A DNA stretch of 36,625 bases from Tubiluchus corallicola (Eukaryota; Priapulida; Priapulimorpha; Priapulimorphida; Tubiluchidae): the NCBI GenBank assembly GCA_030141605.1, contig JAQGDQ010001521.1:1-36625 (forward strand), in the 5' to 3' direction. This document shows positions 10,201-22,200 of the stretch, piece after piece. How positions within the stretch are numbered: the first letter of the stretch is position 1; each line of letters begins with the position of its first letter. The notes beneath the pieces are model-generated. The model had not been told where the DNA came from. It saw only the letters and a list, made by a program, of their open reading frames with translations, and did not search any database. The position numbers and the translations under genes are program-made.

Positions 10201-13200
10201 AACAACGCATTTGTGTACACTTGACAACACCCTCACAGGCTATGCTATTGTGATAGTAACAGTTTCAAAAGCTACCTAGAACCTTACCCAGTTAATGTTT
10301 TCTTGTTCCAAAGCAAGATACTGCTAGTAAATCACTCTACGCACAGACTAATGCATAATTAAGTAAAGCCAACATAAAACAACCGAAGTTTACTGAACTG
10401 ATGTAACAGATCGCTTTGCTTTACCAAAATGTCCTGTGACGATTGTAGTTAAGACGCACTGCTGTGATATACGTAACCTTTGACTTACAGCAACTGCACG
10501 TGTGCACAACAAAACTGTGAAAAGGCTTATTGTCTGACACATGTAGCAATGACAATTATACATCCATACCTTCACAAGTGAGCAGTGGAACTTGAAATTT
10601 TTCTAATAGATCTTTCAACTGTTGCCTAATTTCTACGGCTCTCATTAAACCAGTAAAGTTCAGGTAATTTTCCCGACACCAACGAGCGCTCTTCTTCTTC
10701 TGCAATGGAATGAGAAACAGTTTACGCATGTGTGCTTGAAACTAGCATCACAACGTCAGATACTTCATCTGGGAATGTGGCACTGTTTTCTAAATGTTTT
10801 CCAAGCAAGAGAATTGCACACACATCTTAGAACAATGGCATCATCTGTTGGGATATATTCCCTTTATAAATATACCACTTTTGTCAAAAAAACTTTGACT
10901 ACCTAGGCAGTAAATGTTGCTTTAGCTCTTACAACACCATTTTTTTTTATATATTTTCAAAAGATGTGAAAATACTTCAAAAGCACTTCGCTTTTGCGTT
11001 AAGTTCTGCTGGAAAACACAAAACACGAAAAGTCGCAAACAATACAATTAACCCCACATAAACAAAACCACAACCAGTGATTAACTAAACAATAAGCACA
11101 ACAGATTGCATTAGCATTCTAAACTGAGGATTAAAATACAATAAATACATCATTTTCTTAAGTTCCATTACATTCATGAAGAAATCGGGTGCATGAGTTC
11201 CAATGAGTCAGTTCTAAGTGCATAAGAAACTGTCACTAAACATTTACCTTCACAAACATGCTGTAAACATTTAACAGTGTAAGAAGATCTCCCTCCTTGA
11301 CAGAAAACTTGTACTTTGCTCTGTCCTATTAAAAACATCAATTAATAAAATATTATACTGGATTAGAAACACAGCTACACACTGTTTCAGCTTGAGGCAA
11401 ATTTGCAGTCAAGAATCTAACATCATTGTGCACTAACAGAGTTCAATGCACTTCTTAACACCTTCAGGAGTTCGGGGGGTGGGGGGTATAGGAGTTTGCA
11501 GCATTTTGCTGGGTTCATGAAAAACTGCTCTCACTAAGCAACAATCACGTTATATTCGATCATTTTTGAAGGTATCTACTCCTCACACAATAGGCTTTCA
11601 TGCAAAATTAAACATGAAATATATTTGCTTATGTTAGACAAATTAAGTCTAATTTACAAAAAAAAATTAAAAAAGCTTTTAGTAACTGAAGTGTTTGCAC
11701 CATAACAATATACAGTATCACATGTGAAATAGGCTAATGCAAAAATGTCAACTGTCAAGACACAAAACTGTGATACACTTTGGCCTCAAGCCTGCTTTAT
11801 TTTTAAGGAGAAAGTCCTGTTAAAACATTAGATGATATTAATTTCTCCTTGGCTGATCGGTTGGTTTTTCCTACACAGTACTCTTGGTCTATAGCAAGCA
11901 GGCAATCAATAAAATAACGTGTACTATCACGCAAGCTTACACTAGACTAACCTATTCAATAGGCTAAATTGGGGTGTGTGAAAAGGGTGTGTTATTCTTA
12001 ATTTTATTCAATAATCACTTACAAATCACTTAAACAAATAACTTGACGGGATAACCGAGATTCTCTTGAATAAAACAGTACCTAAGTTGCAATCATTTAC
12101 TTATATCTGTGTTCACACACAGTAGCCAAAGAATCATAGGTCTTATAAGATCAATTTTAAGTAGTGCAGTTCTGAAGGAATTAAATTTCAAAATTTACAT
12201 CATTATGATTCAGAAAAGCACACGATATATTCTCAACAGCCCATATTTAATCTCTCTTATTTTAATGGCCAGGTTAAATTCTCTTGAGAAATAATAATGC
12301 ACAGAAACTTTACTAAAGTAATGATACGTACGGAACGAGCTCGACCACCGGGTGGAGTTACAAACACATTCTGTATATTCAACATGGCAGCAATGGAAAG
12401 AATTTCTTCTGAACACTCAAATTCACCTGCAGATAAAGGTAAAAGTCTTAGAAATAAACAAAAGTAAGACAAGAAGCACATTAGAAGTCTGTGTGTCTAT
12501 AGAATATTTATCTATAGAATCTATAGAAGCAGGCACCTGTAGAAAAAACAACTATTGTATGTGGTTAACATCTTATCAGTAAGGGTTAGAGATAAAGGCC
12601 ATCTTGGAAACAGACAAGTAGTAGCATGCTAGTATTTGGTAATAAACAAATTTATGACAAGGATTAAAGCTTCTGACTGAGAATAACCTTAGCAATAAAC
12701 AAACCTGAATCCAAAGCATCGTTTTTTACATATGTAGGTCAACATTCTGCAATCGTAATAGTAGGAAAGTTAATAATTGAAGCAAGACCAGCCCTTATAC
12801 CATTATACAAGGAATAATTGCACAAAACGAACTGGTCACTACAGGTATAATCTTAGCAGTAAACAAACCTGAGACAAGAAGCATCTTAGCAAACATTGGC
12901 TCAAGCGGAAACTCTGACATCCTTGTTCCCAGTGGTTCAGTGAGCTGTCCTTTATCATCTACAGCTAAAAGACAAAAAATAACAAGCACCCAATCAGCCT
13001 TTTTGCAATGTTCCTGGTTCATATGAAAGAAAAGAAATATACAAATGAGAACTCACCTTAGTTCTTGAAAAAGCATTAAAATGAAGAAACCTCATTAAGG
13101 AACCTCACTGCTGAACAGTTAAGCTCCAAGAACTCTAGTCAATAAAACTGCAAGAACTGCTACTGTGACTGTTGTAAATTATTGTTTTCAAGAACAAAAC

Positions 13201-16200
13201 TTACTCCATTACAGAGTGAATGGTGTTGACTTATATACCTATCCACTTAGAGTGGAACAGCCAGAACTTTCAAACAGCTTAGCAATTTTGATTCATTCAC
13301 TTAGAAGCTGTAACAACCAGAGTACATACCTCCGAGAGCGTACAATATGTCTAACGAAGTAGCAAGATTCAACGTAGATGGTTTCTGAAAATAAATATAA
13401 AACTTTATTAGTTAACTGAAACACTTTAGTTCATCATCGTCTCTTTCCTTCAAGTCATTAACCACTAGTTTATTTGTTATGGAACTGTAAACCCAAAACG
13501 ATTTACTAATTTTGGCTTTCATCATCATCGTTAGCTGATCCAATATTAAAAGAAAAACATTTCAAATAAAAATGACCTTTATCATAAATCGTATATTTCT
13601 AATATTTTCCTTCTCCCAACCTGTTGCCAAACTTATACAACAAAAAAGACAAAGACAAAATTTATTTACCGTCGCTCATTTAACAGGCAACATTAGCACT
13701 AATAGCTATTTAGCGACTCACACTTATAAACAATACAGGTAAGGACGCAACACACAAATAACGAATGTAGGGTATACGTCCTGGCATTGGCAGCCATTAG
13801 TATTGATCTCAAAGCTGTGTGGTTGTAGTCCGAAATCTAAACTACACGGCCACCCAGTATTAAGCTAATGTTCATCTGAGGAATAACCAACAACTAAAAA
13901 CTCTGCAGTAAACATCTACAGCCTGAAACCTTACATCGTAAGGTAACATACATCTTACCTACATGTGCAACACACTCTGCTAAAAGGTAAAACTACTAAG
14001 ATATGCTACTATACTTACAGAAAGGAACGGAAAGCGCAGCAAGTCGGAAACCCCGAGAGCCATGAGACGAAGTAAAATTGTACCGAGATTCGAGCGCTGT
14101 AACTCCGGAGTGTTTGACTCGGCAAGCTTTTCGTATTCGTCTTCTGAACAAAAAAATGTTTATTTTTGCAGACAACTTAATTACTTGATTTACAGCTATA
14201 TTCATACTGATAATAGTTAGCAATTGATATCTTTAAAAATTAAGAAAAAGAAAACTGCATTGCGATCTTCCATAAATGTTAACACCAAAGAAAATTTCTC
14301 TAACAAAACCACATTTGTCTTTGTGAAATGATCCTCTCTCTATCAGGTAAACAGCCAGAATCAGAATAGAGCATGAAACCGTCTAGAGCAAGTATCGAAC
14401 TCAGGCAGACACACTCCATCATGACGATGTTTCTCAAGCATTCATCCACAACTCACAACCGTCTCAAAGACTTATATAATAATAAACAGATAATAAATAC
14501 AGTGAAAAGGTAATGACAAATATACGTAGAAAACAGAAACTGTTAGTCAAAAAATTGCCTCCGTTTGTCATTAGTTAATAAACGGTAGCAAAAGTGAACA
14601 AGGAGAATTTTAAAAAAGCTAATAACATCTCTGTACAGCAATTTATGTTTTCAATTATTTTGGTTAAGATTTTATCAACTTCTTCCAGCATAAAAAGTGA
14701 CAGTAAATACAATATGTTATCTGCTTTAAAACTATAAAACTAACATGAGCAGACACCTTATGGAAGTCGACACAAAGCAATAAACACAGATATTTCACCA
14801 GTGGCAGCTCATAGCTAAAATTAGTGGGAATGCTGCTTCAGAAATTTTTTAGCCATTGTTTTAATACTGTGTAAAACGAAACAATGTAATTTTAATGTTG
14901 TAATTGTGATTGTAATTGTAATTTTAAACAAACAAACTTGCGAAAGTTTATAGATAAACTTGACAAAATCCTAAACAAAAAATATTTTTGCTTATTAATA
15001 GCCTAAATTGACCCACTTTATGCTTGACCGCATGCGCACAACAGCCACACACCGCGTTGCTGGAGTGCACTGTACTGGACTGTGAAGCAAACAGTACTAC
15101 TGTCACATGGTCGGGTTCCATACAAGTATAAAGAAAGAACTAAAGCAAAAGGTGAAAATAGGGGGTGCAGCAGTTCCACAGTACCTATACACGAGCCGTC
15201 ATTGTTTTTCACACTTACGAACAAACATATGATGTAAAATCATCAACGTACTAAAATGCACTACAGTAAGACTAAAACTATCTCACCAGGATAAAGTCTG
15301 TATGCCTTGCCATCCCTCACTCTACCTGCACGACCAGCACGCTGCTTAGCCGAAGCTTGTGAGATTGGGACAGTTAAGAGGCGTTCTATGCCCGTGTATG
15401 GATTGAACTCCCGCTGTTTGACAAAGCCACTGTCAACAACTGAAAAACAAAAAGTAACAGAATTTGATATTTTGCTTATTTTAAACAAATTATTATCATT
15501 CAGGCAATTTATCTGTTCATAATCTTTCCATTTATTTCCTGTTTTACTGTCAAACTTCATTATATCGTCCCCGTTTTATAATGCCAACCTCGCTTAATGC
15601 CCAATTTTTTGGGGACAATAAGCTAAACAAAGTTTCTATATTTGCAAGGACAAGATGTATTAATGCACCTCATTATAATGCCAAACTCACTTAATATCAA
15701 CTTTTTCTGGAGTCACAAAGTGGGCAGTATAATGAGGTATGAGCATATTTGGTTCTATTGGTTACATCAGAAGAAAAATAGTTGATTATCTGAATGCTCC
15801 ATGAGAACTTAATTTGCTTGTAGCTCAGCAACTTTTGAAAAGCATCGTTGGCTGTGACTGAAATATCAATAAATATCGACATGTAGAAATCCAACTTAGT
15901 CCAATAATGCTCTTTGGATTCCAAAGAACACTAACAGCTAGCATATTGGCACATCTCAAAGCAGAATCAATCATTCAGGACCATACGACACATGGGCACA
16001 CAGGGCAGTTGCCTGAGGGTCCCCAAGAGCACAGGGGGACGTACTAATCCACCTATGTTGTGACGTGCTGCCAATAAATAATTGAAATCTGTACTTCCCA
16101 ATTTTGAGATTGTACTCAAGGTGTTTGTGTGCATGATGGTGGCATACTCTAGCTACGCAGAAGAACATTCATTCTCAAGACTGAAATTCATAAAGAATCA

Positions 16201-19200
16201 GCTTCTTAGCACAATCAGGCAGCAGCATTAGAAATAGCTTTCACTCTCGCATATGGAAAATGACACCCAGAAGACCACTAACTTCAAACGATTACAAAGC
16301 AATTTTCTGCAAAGAAATTTCCCGAATGTTTGCGTTGAACACTTGATAAATAATAAATAATTCATAGTAATTTCATACTGTGCTATTTCCGTCTGTACGA
16401 TTTACCAATTGGGTTTCATTTATATGTAGAAATTTTTGTGCTTTTCAAGACTCATGTTACATTGTTAAAACATTTGTATTGATTAATCTTTGTTGTACAG
16501 CATGTCTTTTATTGTTTAAACACTGATTTTGTCCAACTCAAATATGGCTCACCAAACATGTTGAATCGGTGTCTACTCAAGTTGGACGTTTGTGACGTAA
16601 CCTGAACTTGACTCATTTCCCAGGAGGATAACCCAGAAGTTGAGACATATACAGGGTGTATAAGATTATGGATATGTATAAAATAAATAAAATAGCTTAT
16701 TTTATGGATTTTTGAAATTTTATTTTATGGATATCAATAAAATAAGAAATAGACTATATCTGGAACGAGATGCCCAGGGGGAAATCAATTAAAAAGTAAA
16801 AACAGGAGTGCTTGAAACGTGTTTTTAAACACGCACGACTTAGTTTTAATTTTATTAACAAAAAGACAATGAGAAAGAACAATGTAAAATATCAAATCCG
16901 GAAATGTGCTTTTGCTGGTTTGTTTTCTTTCTCTTTCTTTCCTTCTAACGTTCGTTTTCAGTGTTGCCAATGCTTACAACTCGTTACTTTGTACAAAAAA
17001 TCACAAAAAAAAATTTGTGGGATGGATTTTTGGTCTTATTTTATGGATATCCATAATCTTATGCAGCCTGGACATATATAACTCCTCCCCCCACCCCCGA
17101 GTTGATGAATCAGTTTAAAAATGACGAATGAAACCACCCAGAGCGAGTATCAAACCAGTTCACCAATCCACTCATCTCTTACACAAGAAAAGAGATCACG
17201 GCAGAAAAGAAGTAAAATTTTCGAAACACATTTATGTGCACAAGTTACAGTGTACAGGGAAAAACACAAAAACACAATCTACAAAAAAAGCAGACTGACA
17301 CATGAAAAGCAACTGACAATGCTGTTGCCTCATAAGAAACAGCAAATGAATTGCAGTGTTGCTGCACCAAGAGAATTTCGCTTTTCGCAAATGGAACTAT
17401 AGAACACTGAACTCATGAAATATGAATATATGAATGCAGGAGAAGCAAAATTTGCACAGTAAAGCCAGACTTTCACTGTGTTCACTACTTCGTTTACTGG
17501 GATTGTCCAACAGTCGCCAAAAGTACGAGAAAAGTTAGCCAAACAGTCCCAAAACATTCACACGTGTTCACCATTATTGACAAAAGGTTGTCAGCTTCAG
17601 AAATTTTTTTAAAATGTTTAAACTTAGTTGCCGGAGTTGCAAAACTCACCACCTCACTAAAGTTTCACCAAGCTGTCTTAAAGTTGTCATAACATGCACC
17701 AAATGTTTGTAAATTTGTTGTCAAAATTCAGAATTAACAAAATCTTTCCGAACATTTTGCGATGCTTCTGAGAATGTCGCAACGACTTTGCAACTATTTT
17801 TTGACCATTTTCCGACATCTTGATGAAACTCGTTTGCCCTACACTTTTTTCAGTGAAAATTCCCTGAAATTATCGCAATATACTCATGTGAAAGTTATGC
17901 AACATTCTTGTTGTCGTATAAGTGTTGCTGAAATTGCCAAATGTGCACAAACATGTCATGCAAATTCCGTGCGAATTCTCTTGATTTTGGCTAGAGGAAA
18001 AGCCAGCAATTTGCAAAAATGCAAAAGTCATTTGCGACAAAACAAAGTCACTGGAAAGTCTGTTGGCCCAGTGAAACCATAGCTTAAGCGCAATAATAAA
18101 TCTGGGAACAGAGGCAATGACAATCTCACCTACCGTAACCTATTCCATTTATAGTAATTGAAGTTTCGGCTATGTTTGTGGCGATTATAGCTTTACGCGT
18201 TCCTTCAGGCGCCCTCTGAAAAGCCTTCATCTGCTCCTTCATAGTTAGACCAGCGTACATTGGGAGCACCAACAGCTTAAAACGGCCGCCAGAGGGGCGT
18301 TCATTCTCATTTTCTCTATAAATGGAGAAGTAATGAAAGAATGACAATTGCTTCACTGAGGAAATCAATTATTAACCATCCAGTTTGTTTAATTACTTGC
18401 TAATACTAGTATAAAATTGAATGTGTATATATTTTCTATAGCCTGACTGTTGTTGCTTTTCATGAATGTACTAAAATTACAAAATTAAAGTTAGGAATTG
18501 CAAAAATTATCAGAGCCCAGGATAATACCATTATTACTATTATTAGCAAGTCCTGGAATTCTACGTAATCTAAAGCAAAAACTAGGCTCACTTTTTTGTT
18601 TCCTTTACTGATTCTGTTGAAATACAAAAATGAAATGTTTGGACGCAAGCACACCCTTAATTGGTGAGAAATTGATGCTAAAGCAGTCACACATCCACTG
18701 ACCAATCGAACATAAAGCAAAACTGGACCCAAACTTAAACCATAGGTCACAACAATCTACTCTTTAAAATATTGAAAGGAAACATACTATTTTTCCAAAA
18801 ATGGAAAATGGCTTATGTGAAAAAATCATTACCACACAAGCATAATTTCACATTTCAGTCACTAGATGTTCGCTGTTACATGCACTTCGCCATTTGCTAG
18901 TTATGCGGGCACCTGCATTTCGGAAATGCAATGTACAAAAACAGTGCTGTATGTCTTGGTCCAGACGTGTTAGTTTGTGATGAACTACACACGTTCGATA
19001 AGTTCATGCGTGAGCACAGCAGGAAATTTGAATTTTTATGCTAAAACTTGCCTAGTGTTAGTACAACTGAATGAATAACTTAAATAGCGATGTAGTTCAA
19101 TTTTTACTTTCGCAACACACTCATGGAATATTTTTGCTGTTGCAAATAATGTTAGCTTACGACGTCATCAATAGTTGGGCTCACTCGCCATTAATTAAGT

Positions 19201-22200
19201 TTTTAATCTATTATATATCAGAAATGCTTTTGCAGTATTGATTATAATAAAATGTATACTTTTTGTAGGTCTTGAAATCGGATAGTACATGAAAAACCTT
19301 CCTGTCTTTAATACTACCACAGTGAAACAACTAATGCACTATGTACCTAATGAGCTTAACAGCTCGATCAACATCCTCCATGCCGGGTAAGAATGCCAGT
19401 ACATCACCTTGCATTTCATGCTTATGTAGCTTCAAAACTGTATCTACAACTCCTTGTATGTAATCAGGAATGGGACTGAAATAGTAAATATATAAACAAC
19501 ATTTAGATACTTCTGCTCTGCGGTACCAAGAGTTCATAAGCATTCTGCTTGAATGTAGCCAACAGGCGTCTCTTTCTCGTGCTAAAATGGGCATGTTGTT
19601 TCTTGTAATTATACCGATTACAGTATTAGTTAAAATCAACAGTTAAATTTAGAAGAAAGCTCTGAAAAATCGTTGGGTCAGCCAGGATTTGAACCGAGAG
19701 CCTTGCGGCATCAAGACACATACTCTAGTCATTTGAGCTATCAACCGACATGGCTAACACAGTGAGGGCGCATTTTCACTCTAATGCCAGCAAAGGGTTC
19801 ATATCAATTGTCTCTATTGTTTAATACATGAAAAATATGTTATTTTTTATTAGTAGTAGTATTCTTTATTGCCAAAAATGATACATTGGTAAAAGAAATT
19901 ACAAAATACAGAAAGAAAAATATACAATACATAGACACCAAGAAATGTATAAGTAAACACAATAAAAATACGTAGTGGCAGATATGCTTCTCGCTTCTCA
20001 AAGAACAAGCATGCTAAATAATGTTAAATATGCTTTTGATTATTAATTCAGATTTAGAATTTTACATTATGTATATAATTTACTATTTAATGATTAAATG
20101 TACGTATTGGATTTTTTTAAATGGTTATTTGAATAAACTAAAGCAGTGGCACTGGCATGACCTGAACACACAACTTTCTGATTGTGCAAATTCATTTCAA
20201 GTTCATTTGTCACAAGTGCACCACTACAGCTGCAAGGCATTTACTGCTGCAGAAACATTGCGTAAAATTGTTTTTTATATCGGAATTCTTTGCCCCTCCA
20301 ATTACACCTGATCAACTCGCTTGATAATTTTAAAAAAAGTATGAAAACTTATTATTTTAATGAAGCCTTCTGCGGTTGAGCTAAACTTGCATTCTTTACG
20401 ATTGTGTATGTTTTATGGCATTGCTTTTATTATTCTACTAAATTTTCCCTGTTTTTGTTATTTTTCCTTTTTTGTCATATTCAATGTACTTTTAATGTGC
20501 CATGGTCTTATATAACTTATGAATTAATTTTTTAGTAATTTTGACAATCTTTTATTTGAAACACGCATTTGATCATCATGTAAAATGCATTAAAAATATT
20601 CAATAAAAAAATTAAAATCAACCTTGAACTACTTCTGGAGATGGTATCGTTATTAAATCTAAAGTGTTCATATATATATATATATATGTTTCTAGAAATG
20701 AAGGTATTTGTAATTTCACGTTTTCTAAATAGTGTGAATTTACCCCTTAAAACGTAGAGTCGGTGGTAGGGCACAATTTACACTCCCTATAACACTAATT
20801 CACATATAACTATAACATAGGTGCAATAACTACCTACTTTATACAATTGAAGCTAAAATTCTAAATGGTCTAATAATAAGTTGGAGCTTCATTGACTGTT
20901 TGAAGCACTTAGTTATAAGTAAAAATATATGCACAGCTGCAATTAGGAGCCACGATTATTGTTTCAAGTCATTAACACTGGTTTTATTCACAGTTTATTA
21001 ACTATTTTCCTCATAATGCCTGTGGAACCATATCTAACAGATTTATTAGAATAGAATATTTAGGAACAGTTTGTACTAAGAAGTTTGTCAAGTTTAATCT
21101 GAAGCTGCATTGATGTAGTTAATGATGTCATTAGGGTGCTTTATTGTTTTTCAAAATGCTTAAAAACGTTTATTTTAAGAAATGAAATAGGTCGTGCATA
21201 AGACGTATGTGCCTGTCTATCCATAAAAACTGAAACTCTAACTTGTTTACCTAGTGCTCTTGTTGAACCAACGGGGTTCTTCATGTTATATTATCATACA
21301 ATTTCAGTTTATATTGCACAACTAAAGTACACGCAAACAAACTGTTGATAAGGTACCGTGTGCTCACAGTGTAAAAACAGTCTCCATGTTGTATATTAGA
21401 TACTACGATTAAAGCAGCTTGAAACAGTAATATTTGGTGATGTAGCTGGATACGAGTTTATTAAGTTAATTATTAAATCTCATGCACAATTGCCTTATCT
21501 TATTATAAACTATAATTCAGACTACAGCAAGATAAATATGAAAACCCACTTGTGATTATATTGACATGAGGATCACAGTCACTGTTTAGTCAAGTGCCAA
21601 GTGAAATACATCCTAATGCAAAAAGCTGGAAACGTTTTGTTGAGAAGGCAGGTAAGTTTAAGTGCAATATGTTTAAACTTAATAATACTAAAGCTCTTAA
21701 ACGTATTGGTATTTACTAGGGTTGAGGTGATACCCGTAAGTCACGATACGATACATATCATAATACTAACCTCATGATACGATACGTATTGCAATGTCAC
21801 CCGAGTTAACGTTTGCAGGTTTTATAAAAAATAGCTGAAGCCGTTGATAATAGGTGCTAAAATAACTCGAGAAACTGTGTGGTTTTTATTACTGTAAGCT
21901 ATTATTTACATTGTAAGCAGCTGGAAAAGCAAAACGTATCAATACTTTAGGTATAAAAGTTGCTTGTTTCTGGTTCTTGTTTGCCATATCATAAGATTAT
22001 ATGGACAATGTAATTAGCCTACTATAGATTAAACGCTGCCAGTGTTAAGTCAACTACTGTTCACTGCACAGATTGATAGGCATTTACAGTACACTCCACA
22101 ACTGCAGCTTGAATCACTTCACTTTGTCAGCAAACGGTTAAGCACCCGTTAATTTACTAAATATCATTGACTCAGATTATCACTATTTGAGTGCATTTTG

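Noticed and set aside
16785-17118. Open frames of 61-89 codons on both strands
   Set aside because: They lie almost wholly within the 419-bp hAT MITE and have no transposase features.
17762-18082. 106-codon + strand frame
   Set aside because: No domain, no splice support, and a composition like translated intron. It lies within a helicase intron.
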